A stretch of 64,000 nucleotides of DNA from Corynebacterium aquilae DSM 44791 (GCF_001941445.1 NZ_CP009245.1:2862438-2926437), one strand, 5' to 3'; counted from the stretch's first letter, positions 1 to 9,389 are shown. Notes: a model not told the origin generated them from the sequence alone. Numbers and translations: made by a program.

Positions 1-1656
1 GCCCGGGCATCCCACGGCGGGCTGGGGGAGATTTATCTGGACTCAGTGGCCATGATCATCGTCTTCTTGCTGATCGGCCGACTGCTGGAGCACCGCGCCA
101 AGCGGCGCTCCTCCTCCGCGTTGGAAGAACTGCTAAAAGTGCGGGTACAGGAAGTCACCCTGGCAGACGGGCGCACCATAGACGCGAAGCTGTTGATGCC
201 CGGCCAGGAATTCATCGTCCGCCCAGGTGCCAATATCGCCACCGACGGGGTCGTCGTGTCCGGGGAGTCGAGTGTCGACGAATCAATGCTGACTGGCGAG
301 TCCGTGCCGGTCGATAAGCAGCCCGGTGACGAAGTCACTGGCGGCACGGTGAATACGACCGGTTCGTTGGTGGTGCGCGCAGAAAAGGTGGGGCGGGATA
401 CCGTGCTGTCCCAGATGGGGGAGTTGGTCAGCCAAGCCCAAATGGGCAAAGCGCCGGTCCAGCGCCTAGTGGACCGGATTTCCCAAGTGTTTGTGCCGGT
501 GATTTTGGGCATCGCCGCAATAACGCTGGTGGCACACCTGCTGGTGGGGGCGGATGTGGCGTCGGCGTTTGCGGCCGCTGTCGCGGTGATCGTTGTGGCG
601 TGCCCGTGCGCCCTGGGGTTGGCCACCCCAACGGCCTTGCTGGTGGGCACTGGTCGCGGCGCCCAGTTGGGGTTGTTGATTAAAGGCCCGGAAGTGTTGG
701 AGTCGACGCGTCGAGTTGATGTGGTGGTGTTGGACAAGACAGGCACGGTGACCTCGGGCCAGATGGCCGTGGTGGCGTCGAGTTCGGATACCGCGGTGGT
801 GGCGGCCGCCGCCGTTGAATCGGCGAGTGAGCACCCGATTGCCCGGGCGATTGTGCACGCCGGCGCCAACAATGATGTGGCGCTGCCCCCGGTGTCCGGG
901 TTTGAAGCTGTTGTGGGGGAGGGGGTGCGCGCCCGCCTATCCGCCGCAGATGCGGCTGCCCTGGGGTGCGAGGTCAACACCGCAAAGGGGGAGGTTTTGA
1001 TCAGTGTTGGTCGGCCGGTGTCGCCGGCTGCTGTTGCCGCGTTGGATGAGTACCCGGGTTCGACCGTGGTGGAGGTTTGTGCAGATGATGCGCCCTTGGG
1101 GTGGATTGCTGTCGCCGACCAGGTGAAACCATCGAGTGCTGCGGGAGTGGCCGAGTTGCGCGCCTTGGGTCTGGTTCCGCATTTGTTGACCGGCGATAAT
1201 GCCGCCACGGCGGAGGCGGTAGCCCGGGAAGTCGGCATCGATGAGGTGGTTGCTGGGGTACGCCCGGAGGAAAAGTTGGCGTATATCCGCCAGCTGCAAG
1301 ACGCGGGCCATGTGGTTGCGATGGTGGGTGATGGGATGAATGATGCGGCGGCGTTGGCTGAGGCCGATTTGGGTTTGGCGATGGCTGGGGGCACGGATGT
1401 GGCGATGGCTGCCAGCGATATCACCTTGATGCGTGGTGATGTGCGGGCAGCTGCGACAGCTATCCGCTTGTCGCGGGCCACGTTGCGGACGATTAAGGGC
1501 AATCTGGTGTGGGCTTTTGGCTACAACGTACTGTTGGTGCCGGTAGCTGCCTTTGGGTTGTTGAATCCCATGTGGGCAGGTTTGGCGATGGCCTGTTCAA
1601 GTGTTTTTGTGGTGACCAATAGTTTGCGGTTGCGGCGTTTCCGGGCAATCGCATAG
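1..1656 (+). CDS. Copper-type (P1B) cation-transporting P-type ATPase, 5' end outside window
   Basis: ATP-driven export of a soft metal ion, most likely Cu(I), across the cytoplasmic membrane. The frame is open from base 1 and its first visible residues ([18 protein letters not shown]) match an internal membrane segment of the family, so the N-terminal metal-binding part and first helices are missing; the GTG at 46 is not the true start. Visible in order: the actuator TGES, the ion-binding membrane motif [10 protein letters not shown], the phosphorylation motif DKTGTVT, the SEHPIA motif of heavy-metal pumps, and the hinge [12 protein letters not shown]. The CPC motif supports Cu(I) or Ag(I), but the ion is inferred. 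About 551 residues are present. It converges on the antiporter gene, with a shared hairpin between them. Confidence 0.93.
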   Translation, partial: ARASHGGLGEIYLDSVAMIIVFLLIGRLLEHRAKRRSSSALEELLKVRVQEVTLADGRTIDAKLLMPGQEFIVRPGANIATDGVVVSGESSVDESMLTGESVPVDKQPGDEVTGGTVNTTGSLVVRAEKVGRDTVLSQMGELVSQAQMGKAPVQRLVDRISQVFVPVILGIAAITLVAHLLVGADVASAFAAAVAVIVVACPCALGLATPTALLVGTGRGAQLGLLIKGPEVLESTRRVDVVVLDKTGTVTSGQMAVVASSSDTAVVAAAAVESASEHPIARAIVHAGANNDVALPPVSGFEAVVGEGVRARLSAADAAALGCEVNTAKGEVLISVGRPVSPAAVAALDEYPGSTVVEVCADDAPLGWIAVADQVKPSSAAGVAELRALGLVPHLLTGDNAATAEAVAREVGIDEVVAGVRPEEKLAYIRQLQDAGHVVAMVGDGMNDAAALAEADLGLAMAGGTDVAMAASDITLMRGDVRAAATAIRLSRATLRTIKGNLVWAFGYNVLLVPVAAFGLLNPMWAGLAMACSSVFVVTNSLRLRRFRAIA

Positions 1657-1673
1657 GTGGTTGGGGTATGGGT

Positions 1674-1712
1674 CAGGCCCGGTACCGCGCCTAGTGCGTG
1701 GTGCCGGGCCTG
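1674..1712. terminator. Bidirectional terminator-like hairpin
   Basis: Inverted repeat with arms CAGGCCCGGTACC and GGTGCCGGGCCTG between two convergent genes. There is no long T-run, so termination is inferred from position and stem strength. Confidence 0.6.
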
Positions 1713-1725
1713 TTGCGTGTAAGGG

Positions 1726-3291
1726 TTAGTTTTTGCGGGCGGCGACCATCATGCGGTCAAGGTCATGGAGGACCTCGTCGACGATGGCGGGATCGACGCC
1801 GGGTTCGCGGCGGGCGGCGAGGACTTCGTCTTGGGCGGCGGCAAGGGCTTCGACGCGCAGCGCCGCCAGGCGGAGGCGGACTTGGTGGAGTTTCGCACGG
1901 TTGGCGAATTCGTTGCCTTCCATGTCGTCGAGGTCTTCGGTGCCGGTTTCTTCGGCGATCCAGTGTTGGATGCCGGAGACGGCGTTAGCGGGGAGGTCTT
2001 CGGCGTGGGCGTGGAGGACGGTGTTGGCGGCCTCGCGGGCGCGACGAATGATGCGCTCGCGGGCGATGTCGCCTTGGGCGTCGGGGCCTTGGTCGAGGGA
2101 GAGTTTGGTCATCAGCCAGGGCAGGGTTAGACCGGGGATGACCATGGTGCAGGTGAGGACGACCAGTGCGATGACGGTGAGTTCCTGCTGCCAGGGGACG
2201 TAGCCGTAGGGGATGGAGAGGACCAGCGCCAGGGTGACCATTCCGCGCATGCCACCCCAGGTGAGGACGAGGACTTCTTGGAGGCGCAGGGGGGCGCTAT
2301 TTTTCTTGCCCTTGGCGACGTTGTGGCGGTAGAGCAGCATCAGCCAGGCGAAGCGGACGATGATCAAAACGATGGACAGGGCGATGCCGACCCAGATTCC
2401 GTGGGTGAGGGTGTATTCGGCTTCGTTGACGGCGTTGCGGACATTGAGGCCGATGAGTCCGAAAGCGACGCCGGTGAAGAGCATTTCGATGGTTTCCCAG
2501 AAGGCGTGGCCGGTGAGCCGGTCAGCGGCTTCGACTGTGGCGCGGGAGTGCATTTCGACGGCGGCAATGACGATGGCGATGACTCCGGAGGCGTGGAGTT
2601 CTTCGGCGATGAGGTAGACGGCGAAGGGGATAACCCAGGAGAAGGCGTTGCGGGCGACGGTGAGTTCCATCCAGTCGGTGAGTTTGGCGGCGCACCAGCC
2701 GCAAACCAGGCCGACGATGACCGCCATGACTGCGGAGTAGACGAAGGTGAGGACGAGCTCGCTGACGTGGAGGTCTTCTTTCATGACGAGCGCGGTCAGC
2801 GCGACGTGGAAGCAGACGATGGAGGAGGCGTCGTTGAACAGGCCTTCGGTTTGCAGGGTGGCGATGAGTCGGCGGGGCACGCCGGCGGGTTCGGCGACGG
2901 CGTCGACGGCGACGGGGTCTGGGGGTGCCAGGGCGCTGGCCAGCACGACGGCTCCCGCAATGGAAAGGCCGGGCATCAGCCAGAGGGCGGTGATGGCGCC
3001 GGCGGCGACGGAGACAAACACCAGCAGCACACTGAGGGTGAGGATCACGAATTTTTGTTGCCTAATCACCGACCAGCTGGTGCGTCGCGCCATGGCCCAC
3101 AACAGGGGCGGGAGGAAGATCGGCAAGATGAGGTCGGCAGGGATTTGCACGTCCGGGATGCCGGGCACGACGATGGTGCCGGCGGCCAGGAGGGTGAGCA
3201 GGACCGGCCAGGGGAGGCGGAGCCTGTCGCCGATAGCGACGACGATGACGGTCGCTGTGAGCAGGCCGATGGTGATGAGTAGAAACTCCAC
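1726..3291 (-). CDS. Monovalent cation:proton antiporter, CPA1/NhaP type
   Basis: Probable Na+(K+)/H+ exchanger of the cytoplasmic membrane, used in pH and salt homeostasis. The protein begins VEFLLITIGLLTATVIVVAIGD and has about twelve hydrophobic helices with the family segments LILPIFLPPLLWAMA and ALAPPDPVAVDAVAE, where the acidic residues of the ion path sit. A soluble tail of roughly 120 charged residues follows. The frame is open upstream, but the GTG at 3291 is preferred because AAGGAG lies a few bases before it and the upstream residues are Pro/His-rich without hydrophobic character. That gives 521 residues, normal for the family. It is monocistronic and faces the P-ATPase tail to tail. 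Confidence 0.88.
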   Translation of the reverse strand: MEFLLITIGLLTATVIVVAIGDRLRLPWPVLLTLLAAGTIVVPGIPDVQIPADLILPIFLPPLLWAMARRTSWSVIRQQKFVILTLSVLLVFVSVAAGAITALWLMPGLSIAGAVVLASALAPPDPVAVDAVAEPAGVPRRLIATLQTEGLFNDASSIVCFHVALTALVMKEDLHVSELVLTFVYSAVMAVIVGLVCGWCAAKLTDWMELTVARNAFSWVIPFAVYLIAEELHASGVIAIVIAAVEMHSRATVEAADRLTGHAFWETIEMLFTGVAFGLIGLNVRNAVNEAEYTLTHGIWVGIALSIVLIIVRFAWLMLLYRHNVAKGKKNSAPLRLQEVLVLTWGGMRGMVTLALVLSIPYGYVPWQQELTVIALVVLTCTMVIPGLTLPWLMTKLSLDQGPDAQGDIARERIIRRAREAANTVLHAHAEDLPANAVSGIQHWIAEETGTEDLDDMEGNEFANRAKLHQVRLRLAALRVEALAAAQDEVLAARREPGVDPAIVDEVLHDLDRMMVAARKN

Positions 3292-4111
3292 GTGGTGCTC
3301 CTTTGTGCAAAGCCTGTGGGTGCGGGTGTTGGGGTGCCCGTGGTGGGGGTGCGGTTGCGGCTTTTGGCAGTGTCCCGGGATTGGTTGCCCCCGTAGTGGG
3401 TGGGTGTGTTCCGGGCAGAGGCACCCCTTTTTCCCCTGGTGTGGGGTTGGTGGGGTGGGTGTTGCCAACGCAAGCCTGCAGGGCGCGCACGTCTTTGTCC
3501 ATCGTAGTGGGTGGGTGGTGTGGGGTTTGGGCTGGGTTTGGTTTCCGGGGCTGGGTTCTGGGGGTGTGATTTTGGGGACTTGTGTGCTGTGGCGGCAGGG
3601 GATGGGTGGGGTTCGAACCCCTTTTTTGGGTGTTTGTGCTGGTTATGGGGGGTGGGAAATTTTTTGTGCGTTTTTGTCTCCTGGGGGCGTGGTTTTCGTT
3701 AAACTTTCTTCCAAGTTGCACGGCAGGCCATATATGCCGCGCCCCGGCGCACGCCGCGTGTCATCTTTAAGGGTGAGCGGCGTGTTATGTAGGAACGCCA
3801 CCCCCGAAAAATGCCGGTTGTGTCGCGGCGTCCCCCGCCCACCGGCCGCGTGCAACTAGGGGTGTCCCGTACACCACCACCCACCCCCAAGCGGGGCACC
3901 CCGACTTTTAAGCTTTGTTTCCTACCCCTGTGTGGTGGGCGCACCGGCCCTGTGGGGTGGGGTCTTGTGGTTGAGATTTGTGCAATTGTCGCCGCGTGGG
4001 GTTGTGGCGGCGGCTGTTGCTGTGGTTTTCGCTTCCGCCGGTGGCGGGGGTGTGTTGTTGTCTCGTCCGGCGTGTCTGGGCGGGCGTTGTCGTTGTGGGA
4101 GGGTGATCACC
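3292..4111. other. 820-base region without a gene; holds a structured RNA candidate
   Basis: No open frame here has a ribosome site or recognisable product. The first 400 bases are strongly G/T-rich on the plus strand. The part from about 3700 carries a -10-like TAAACT (3700-3705) followed by a set of nested inverted repeats annotated separately. The last 200 bases lead to the MFS gene. Confidence 0.6.
3713..3902 (+). ncRNA. Candidate structured RNA or 5' leader of unknown class
   Basis: Several helices can form in one transcript. A closing helix pairs AGTTGCACG (3714-3722) with CGTGCAACT (3849-3857). Inside are GCGC-CCCG-GCGC (3739-3750), ACGCCGC with GCGGCGT (3751-3757 / 3776-3782) extended by TCATC/GGTGA, and GCCGGT with ACCGGC (3813-3818 / 3841-3846). 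Outside is an 11-pair stem (3859-3869 / 3892-3902) closing a 22-base C-rich loop. GGTGT/ACACC (3861-3875) offers an alternative to the last stem. TAAACT at 3700-3705 would start transcription at about 3712. It does not match riboswitch motifs I can recall; the C-rich loops faintly recall 6C RNA. It could be a free small RNA or part of the leader of the MFS gene at 4112. Base pairing is seen; function is inferred. Confidence 0.35.
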
Positions 4112-5365
4112 GTGTCGCATTCAGCTGATAAGTCCGGGTTGCAGACGTGGCAGCGTGTTGCGTTTGGCCTGTTTGCGATTGCTTTTGGGGCGAATGTTTT
4201 TGCGCCGATGTTGCCGGTGTATAAGCAGCTGGATGATTTGTCGGAGTCTCAGGTCACGCTGATTTTTGCGGTGTATGTGTCCGGGTTGGTGCCGGCGCTT
4301 GTGGTGGGTGGTCCGTTGAGTGACCGGGTGGGGCGGCGGGCGTTGATTCGTCCGGCGTTGTTGGCGTCTTTTGCGGGCAGTGTGGTGTTGATTGGTGGGG
4401 CCTCGGGGCATGTGGAGTTGTTGGCGGTGGGGCGTTTTGTTGCTGGGGTGGGTGTGGGTTTGGTGATGGCTGCGGGGGCGGCGTGGTTAAAGCAGGTGTC
4501 TTCCCCGGCGGCGGGGGCGCGGCGGGCGACGGTGGCGTTGTCGGCGGGGTTTGGTTTGGGCCCGTTGGTTGGTGGCATGGTGGCGGAGTTTTTGCCGCGT
4601 CCGGATGTGGTGCCTTTTGTGGTGCATTTGGTGTTGGTGGCGTTGGCGATTCCTTTGGTGTGGAATGCGCCGGCCCCGCCGGTGGTGGCGGGTGAGCGGA
4701 GAATGTTTCCGCGCACCGCGGTTGCGCCGCGGTTTTTGTTGACGGTTGCTGCGTGGGCGCCGTGGGTGTTTGGGGTGGCGACGATTTCGTTTTTGACGTT
4801 GACGAGTTTGACCTCGGCGCAGACTGCGTGGCCGGTGGCGTATACCGGTTTGATTGGTTCGGTGACGATGTTGACGGGTGTGGCGGTGCAGCCGTGGGCG
4901 CAGCGTTTGTCGGCGAAGGCGCGCCCGCATGCGACTGTGTCGCGGGCCCCGGGCGGTGAGGTGGAGGCCGCAGGGGAGTTGTCGCGCTATGTGCCGCCGG
5001 CGGTGGTGGGTTTGGGCTGTGCGACTGCGGGGCTGTTGTTGGGTGCTGTGGTGGCGTGGACGCAGGTGGTGTGGTTGGTGTTTCCGGCGGCGGTGTTGTT
5101 GGGCGCCAGTTACGGCATCATGATGGTTTCTGGTTTGCGTGAGGTGGAGTTTTTGGCCCCCGCGGAGGAGTTGGGGGCGTTGATTGCGGTGTTTTATTCC
5201 TTGACGTATGTGGGCTTTTTTGCCCCGTATGTGTTGTCGATTGTGGGGCCACTGGTGGGGTACGCCACCTGTTTGGTTGCGGGCGCCATCGTCACGGCGT
5301 TGTCGATTGTGCCGGTGGCTCGTGTGGTGCAGCGTGGTACTGGTTCGGTTCCGCAGGGATCGTAG
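4112..5365 (+). CDS. Major facilitator superfamily transporter (drug or metabolite exporter type)
   Basis: Twelve-helix secondary transporter of the cytoplasmic membrane, substrate unknown. The loop between helices 2 and 3 holds the MFS signature GGPLSDRVGRRALIRP. A GTG at 4112 is chosen because GGGAGG lies 8 bases upstream and the protein then begins with a short polar stretch before helix 1 (VAFGLFAIAFGANVFAPMLPVY). An in-frame GTG at 4103 is possible. Length 417 residues, typical. Third codon positions are strongly G/T. The GNAT gene follows after 8 bases, so the two are probably co-transcribed. The possible structured RNA at 3713-3902 may lie in its leader. Confidence 0.85.
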   Translation: MSHSADKSGLQTWQRVAFGLFAIAFGANVFAPMLPVYKQLDDLSESQVTLIFAVYVSGLVPALVVGGPLSDRVGRRALIRPALLASFAGSVVLIGGASGHVELLAVGRFVAGVGVGLVMAAGAAWLKQVSSPAAGARRATVALSAGFGLGPLVGGMVAEFLPRPDVVPFVVHLVLVALAIPLVWNAPAPPVVAGERRMFPRTAVAPRFLLTVAAWAPWVFGVATISFLTLTSLTSAQTAWPVAYTGLIGSVTMLTGVAVQPWAQRLSAKARPHATVSRAPGGEVEAAGELSRYVPPAVVGLGCATAGLLLGAVVAWTQVVWLVFPAAVLLGASYGIMMVSGLREVEFLAPAEELGALIAVFYSLTYVGFFAPYVLSIVGPLVGYATCLVAGAIVTALSIVPVARVVQRGTGSVPQGS

Positions 5366-5373
5366 GTTGTGTT

Positions 5374-5979
5374 ATGGGTAGTTTAGATTTTTCCGCAAGT
5401 GGAACGTATGGGGTGCCGGCCGCGGCGCCGCGGGGGTTGTTTGTGCGGCAGGCGTGTGTAGAGGATGCGGCCGCATTGGCGCAGCTGCATGTGCGCTCGT
5501 GGCGGCAGGCGTATCGGGGGTTGTTGCCGGATAGTGATTTGGATGCTTTGTCGGTGCCGGAATTTCACTCCCGGTGGGTGGATAATTTGTCGGTTGTGCC
5601 GGCCGATGATCCGCTGCGGCGGGTGTTTGTGGTGACTTCTGCATCCCAGGTGTTGGGGTGGGTGGCTTATGGTGCGGCGCGGGATGAGGTGGTGGGCCCG
5701 TGGGTGCGTGAGAATTTTGTGGTGGCGGAGTTGCACAGCATTTATGTGGATCCGGATGCGTGGGGTAGTGGTGCCGGCTATGCGCTGATGGTGCATGCGC
5801 TGCAGCATTTGCGGGTGTTGGGCTTTTCGAATGCGTATTTGTGGGTGTTGGCGGGTAATCGTCGGGCGGTGAATTTTTATGAGCGCAATGGGTGGTTTGC
5901 GACGGGGTTGTCGAAGTCGGCGTGTGTGCGGGGCAGTGAGGTGGAGTTGCTGCAGTTCGCTATCGCGTTGGGGCAGTAG
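5374..5979 (+). CDS. GNAT-family N-acetyltransferase
   Basis: Transfers an acetyl group from acetyl-CoA to an unknown amine. The fold is recognisable from the N-terminal FVRQACVEDAAALAQLHVRSWRQAYRGLLP, a segment common in GNATs, the strand LHSIYVDPDAWGSGAGYALM carrying the acetyl-CoA loop (the usual Q/RxxGxG/A here reads AWGSGAG), and the C-terminal NAYLWVLAGNRRAVNFYERNGWFATG. 201 residues. It follows the MFS gene by 8 bases, so it may modify a compound exported by that transporter, although this is only contextual. A strong hairpin follows the stop codon. Confidence 0.88.
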   Translation: MGSLDFSASGTYGVPAAAPRGLFVRQACVEDAAALAQLHVRSWRQAYRGLLPDSDLDALSVPEFHSRWVDNLSVVPADDPLRRVFVVTSASQVLGWVAYGAARDEVVGPWVRENFVVAELHSIYVDPDAWGSGAGYALMVHALQHLRVLGFSNAYLWVLAGNRRAVNFYERNGWFATGLSKSACVRGSEVELLQFAIALGQ

Positions 5980-5999
5980 GTTTTTGTGGGGGTATGGGT

Positions 6000-6029
6000 A
6001 ACGCCCGCACCTGGGGTGGTGCGGGCGTT
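6000..6029. terminator. Bidirectional terminator between GNAT gene and dnaB
   Basis: Perfect 12-bp stem AACGCCCGCACC / GGTGCGGGCGTT with a six-base loop, lying between convergent genes. Confidence 0.8.
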
Positions 6030-6042
6030 TGCTTGGTGGGGG

Positions 6043-7551
6043 TTAGCCGCGGGCGAGGTTCGCGAAGCGGGAGTAGTGGAGTTGGTGGGCGACGCTGACG
6101 GTGTCGATGGGGCCGCCGCGGTGTTTGGCGAGGATGATGTCGGCTTCGCCGGCGCGGGCGTCGTCTTTGTCTTGGCTGTCGGGCCGGTAGAGCAGCATGA
6201 CCATGTCGGCGTCTTGCTCCAGGGAGCCGGATTCGCGGAGGTCGGCTAGTTGGGGGCGTTTGTCGGTGCGGGATTCCGGGCCACGGTTGAGCTGGGAGAT
6301 GGCGATGAGGGGGACGTCGAGTTCTTTGGCCAGCAGTTTGAGTTGGCGGGAGAACTCGGAGACTTCTTGCTGGCGGGATTCAACTTTTTTGCCGGAGCTC
6401 ATGAGCTGGAGGTAGTCGACGACGATGAGGTCGAGGTCGTGTTTTTGGGCGAGTCGGCGGGCTTTGGAGCGGATCTCCATCATGGTGAGGTTGGAGGAGT
6501 CGTCGATAAACAGGGGCGCTTCGGAGATTTCGCCGACGCGGTTGGCGAGTTTGGCCCATTGTTCGTCGGTCATGCGCCCGGAGCGCATGTCGGAGAGTTT
6601 GACTTCGGATTCTGCGGATAGCAGGCGCATGGCGACTTCCGATTTGCTCATCTCGAGGGAGAACAGGACGGAGGTTTTTCCGTGGGTGATGGAGCAGGAG
6701 CGCATGAAGTCGAGGGCGAGGGTGGATTTTCCGACGCCGGGTCGGGCGGCGATGATGATCATTTGTCCGCCGTGGAGGCCGTTGGTGAGGTTGTCGAGGT
6801 CGACGAAGCCGGTGGGTACGCCTTGCGCGAGGCCGCCGTGGGCGGCGATTTCGTCGAGTTCATCCATGGTGGGTCGGATGATTTCGGACAGGGGGGAGTA
6901 GTCTTCGGCGGCTTTCTTCTGTGCGATCGCGAAGACGGCTTGTTGTGCCATGTCGACGACGGTGTCGACTTCGGCGCCTTCGGTGCCTTCGTAGCCGAGT
7001 TGTACTACTCGGGTGCCGGCGTCGACGAGGCGGCGCAGGATGGATTTTTCGGCGACGATTTCGGCGTAGTAGCGGGCGTTGGCGGCGGTGGGCACCGATT
7101 GGACCAGGGTGTGGATGTAGGGTGCCCCGCCGATGCGGTCGAGGTTGCCGCCGCGGTCGATTCGGCCGACGACGATGAGGGGGTCGATTTCTTTGTTTTC
7201 TGCGAACAGGTCGATCATCGCTTGGTAGATGATGCTGTGCGCAGGTTTGTAGAAGTCGTCGGGGGAGAGGTCTTCGATGATGTCGGGGATCACCGATGGG
7301 CTGAGCAGCATGGCGCCCAGCACGCCTTGTTCGGCTTCGTTGTCGTGTGGGGGTTGGCGCCCGAAGTCGCGGCCGGCCGGCCCGGCGGGCTCTTGGCGGA
7401 GGGGTTGGCGGTATTCGCGGCGTTGGGCGGGCGCTTGGGCGGGTGGTTGCGCGGGCGCGGGAAATTCGTCGTCGAAGGCGGGTGCGTCTTCGTCGGAGGG
7501 TGGGGGGACGTAGTCGTCGTCGAAGTGTGTTGACGAGGTCTCAGTACTCAT
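6043..7551 (-). CDS. dnaB: Replicative DNA helicase DnaB
   Basis: Hexameric ATP-dependent helicase that unwinds DNA ahead of the replisome. About 70 disordered acidic/Pro/Gln-rich residues precede the N-terminal DnaB domain (HDNEAEQGVLGAMLLSPSVI). The RecA-like domain has Walker A ARPGVGKST at about residues 269-277 and Walker B LIVVDYLQLM, followed by AISQLNRGPESR. No intein interrupts the Walker A or later motifs. The ATG at 7551 is chosen because GGAGGG lies 5-6 bases upstream; 502 residues. In mycobacteria dnaB follows rplI, but here it lies about 11 kb away on the other strand. Confidence 0.97.
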   Translation of the reverse strand: MSTETSSTHFDDDYVPPPSDEDAPAFDDEFPAPAQPPAQAPAQRREYRQPLRQEPAGPAGRDFGRQPPHDNEAEQGVLGAMLLSPSVIPDIIEDLSPDDFYKPAHSIIYQAMIDLFAENKEIDPLIVVGRIDRGGNLDRIGGAPYIHTLVQSVPTAANARYYAEIVAEKSILRRLVDAGTRVVQLGYEGTEGAEVDTVVDMAQQAVFAIAQKKAAEDYSPLSEIIRPTMDELDEIAAHGGLAQGVPTGFVDLDNLTNGLHGGQMIIIAARPGVGKSTLALDFMRSCSITHGKTSVLFSLEMSKSEVAMRLLSAESEVKLSDMRSGRMTDEQWAKLANRVGEISEAPLFIDDSSNLTMMEIRSKARRLAQKHDLDLIVVDYLQLMSSGKKVESRQQEVSEFSRQLKLLAKELDVPLIAISQLNRGPESRTDKRPQLADLRESGSLEQDADMVMLLYRPDSQDKDDARAGEADIILAKHRGGPIDTVSVAHQLHYSRFANLARG

Positions 7552-7822
7552 GGGGCCCTCCGGGACAACGTGGTTGGGTTGGGTGCGTGTTGGTGTCACG
7601 CACGTGTGCACATAGCAGTGTACGCACCGGGGGTGTGGTGTCTTTTACTTATTGGTTGTTTGGGTGTGGATGGGTGGTTGTTTGTGGCGGTGGGGGCTGG
7701 GTTTGTGCACACGTTGTGTTGTGGGTTGGCTGGGTTTTGTTGCTGGTAGCCGGGGGTGTGTGGGGCGGTGGTGCGGGCTGTGGGTACCGTGGCGTGTGAT
7801 GGCCGGGGGTGTTGGGGTGTGG

Positions 7823-8218
7823 TTATGCGATGCATCCGACGATGGCATCGGTGATGCGTACCGCCCCGTGGGCGTTTGATCGTTTCCACGCCCATGCGCC
7901 CCCGATGAGGCAGGGTGCGGTGGCGATGAGTGGGGCGTAGCGGCAGGCTCTGGTGGCGGCACGCAGGCTGGTGGTGATTGCGCTGCTGCTGCGGGTGGTT
8001 GCGGTAGTAAGCAGCAGGTGTAGGGGTGGGCGGATGGTGCTCCAGCGGGTGGCTGCCATTGCCCGTTGGAGGGTGGCTGTGGTTTTCAGCAGGATGGTTG
8101 TGGTGTTGTTGTGCAGCGCTAGCCCCACAATGGGGCGGGTGATGGTTCTGGGCAGTTGGGCGCTCAGCAGTGTTAGTGCGGTAAGTGCGGTGATTTTTTG
8201 GATCGTGGTTGGTTTCAC
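7823..8218 (-). CDS. Unknown small protein, second of a coupled pair
   Basis: Not recognised. 131 residues starting at a GTG that overlaps the stop codon of the upstream small gene (GTGA, 8215-8218), a usual sign of translational coupling. The N-terminus (MKPTTIQKITALTALTLLSAQLP when GTG is read as Met) is basic then hydrophobic, like a signal peptide or anchor. The middle is Thr/Ala/Leu-rich with scattered Arg, and the end reads PCLIGGAWAWKRSNAHGAVRITDAIVGCIA with two hydrophobic patches. Codon use with C/A third positions is coherent along the frame. A second in-frame start at 8281 would overlap the first gene and lacks a ribosome site. Reality of the gene rests on frame coherence and the overlap. 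Confidence 0.45.
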   Translation of the reverse strand: MKPTTIQKITALTALTLLSAQLPRTITRPIVGLALHNNTTTILLKTTATLQRAMAATRWSTIRPPLHLLLTTATTRSSSAITTSLRAATRACRYAPLIATAPCLIGGAWAWKRSNAHGAVRITDAIVGCIA

Positions 8219-8427
8219 CGGTGCTTGTTTTGTGGGGTGGTCATGGTGGGTGGGTTGTTCGATGTGCACTGGTTGGAGCATCGGTGGGGCGTGACCGTGA
8301 ATGTGGGGTGCGGGGTTGTGGCGGTGGAGTGGTTGGTGGCCGTGTCGTGTGTGTTGGTGTGTGTGGTTGCGATCATGCTTGCTGCCGCCAGGAGGATGAC
8401 GACGATCAGGGTGTGGGTTTTGCGCAT
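8215..8427 (-). CDS. Small predicted secreted protein, first of a coupled pair
   Basis: Not recognised. 70 residues. AAAGGAG stands 7 bases before the ATG at 8427, one of the better ribosome sites in this stretch. The N-terminus MRKTHTLIVVILLAAASMIA is a clear signal peptide or single membrane anchor. The rest is Thr/His/Asn/Pro-rich with two cysteines (HRCSNQC) that could pair outside the cell. Its stop codon overlaps the GTG of the next gene. It might be a secreted peptide with a membrane partner, but nothing identifies a function. An adjacent in-frame GTG at 8430 is an alternative start. Confidence 0.55.
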   Translation of the reverse strand: MRKTHTLIVVILLAAASMIATTHTNTHDTATNHSTATTPHPTFTVTPHRCSNQCTSNNPPTMTTPQNKHR

Positions 8428-9389
8428 CACACCACTCCTTTCAGTGTGTCTTGACTGTTTCCCCTTTTGGAGAAGAAACGAATATAGAACGCACTGCCAA
8501 CTGCATTCAAATTAGGGCACCAAAATTAATTGAACAACAGGTTTGATCGTTTCGCCGCCGACCGATCTCACCTCCGCGGGTACCCCCGTCTCATTCGGCG
8601 GCCAACACACATCCCATCACATCATCGCACTACAAAACCCTTTTTAGCCCACACATATCCGCGCGCGTGGTTTACCCCCACCCTTGCACTTTTCGCAGCC
8701 GCCGAAATCATCACCATTTTTCATCGAATTCCATTAACTCGAACGAACAGCAACGCACCCACCGCAGACGCTTTAGCACCGCGCCACAGCTCACCCGGCC
8801 CTACTCAAAGCACTCACGCCACGCTAAACAACCCCTGCCAATCTCGTAGTCGCTTGTTGAAACCCCTTTGCCGTGTGCGCACTTAGCGATGCTGAGCGGC
8901 ACGACTGTTGAGCGACACGATAGATTGCACACTCCGCGCCACCAGAAAAAGCGCGTGCCTTTCCTCGTACCCGATCCGTTGAAAAAATCGCACCCTAACA
9001 ATCCAGCCCGCCCAACCCAGGGCGGTGTTATCAACCCACAGCTTTAACCGCCCCCGAAGGTTCCGGCTGTTGCGGGTTCTTTCAAGCAACGGACTCAACG
9101 CGTGCAATCGATCCAGTATTCAATCCAGCTGCCCTGGCACACCGATCCATCATGGTGCAGGCCCCCTGCCTGCTGTGTCCTTCAAGCAGCGTGAAGCTAG
9201 CTTCGACATCACCACACACCCTTGAGCGGTGCGCTGTTCGCCGCGTCGCCGGGGTTCGCGTGCGGGGAGTCTAGGTACGCCAACAGCCCGCCACCGCATA
9301 AGCGGTAACGGGCTGTTCACGTTTACCCCAAAGGAGAAAGGGGATTACCTGTGCGGGCTTTAAAACACCGCACCGGTGGGGGAGAACTA
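8428..9389. other. 960-base region with no convincing gene
   Basis: Upstream part is moderately AT-rich (8450-8540) and would hold the promoter of the small-protein pair. From 8540 to 9240 the plus strand is C/A-rich. Short open frames (8530-8886 plus, 8883-9107 minus) lack ribosome sites, domains and coherent codon use. The sortase terminator is at 9282-9317. No tRNA or mobile element was seen. Confidence 0.6.
9282..9317 (-). terminator. Terminator-like hairpin downstream of the sortase gene
   Basis: Arms AACAGCCCG and CGGGCTGTT with an inner CCGC/GCGG pair, about 70 bases past the sortase stop codon. Confidence 0.6.

Noticed and set aside
2278..3282. Long plus-strand frame opposite the antiporter gene (334 codons); similar long frames lie opposite leuS, dnaB, trpE, DUF6049 and murJ
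   Set aside because: Composition-driven antisense frames in high-GC genes: low-complexity Asp/Gly- or Arg/His-rich products, no ribosome sites, no domains.
3605..3625. GGGGTTCGAACCCC resembling a tRNA T-arm
   Set aside because: No matching acceptor, D- or anticodon stems at tRNA distances on either strand.
6700..6800. Possible intein site in dnaB Walker A
   Set aside because: The motif is continuous and the protein has normal length.
8530..8886. 118-codon plus-strand frame
   Set aside because: No ribosome site, no domain, Pro/Thr/His-rich random-looking product.
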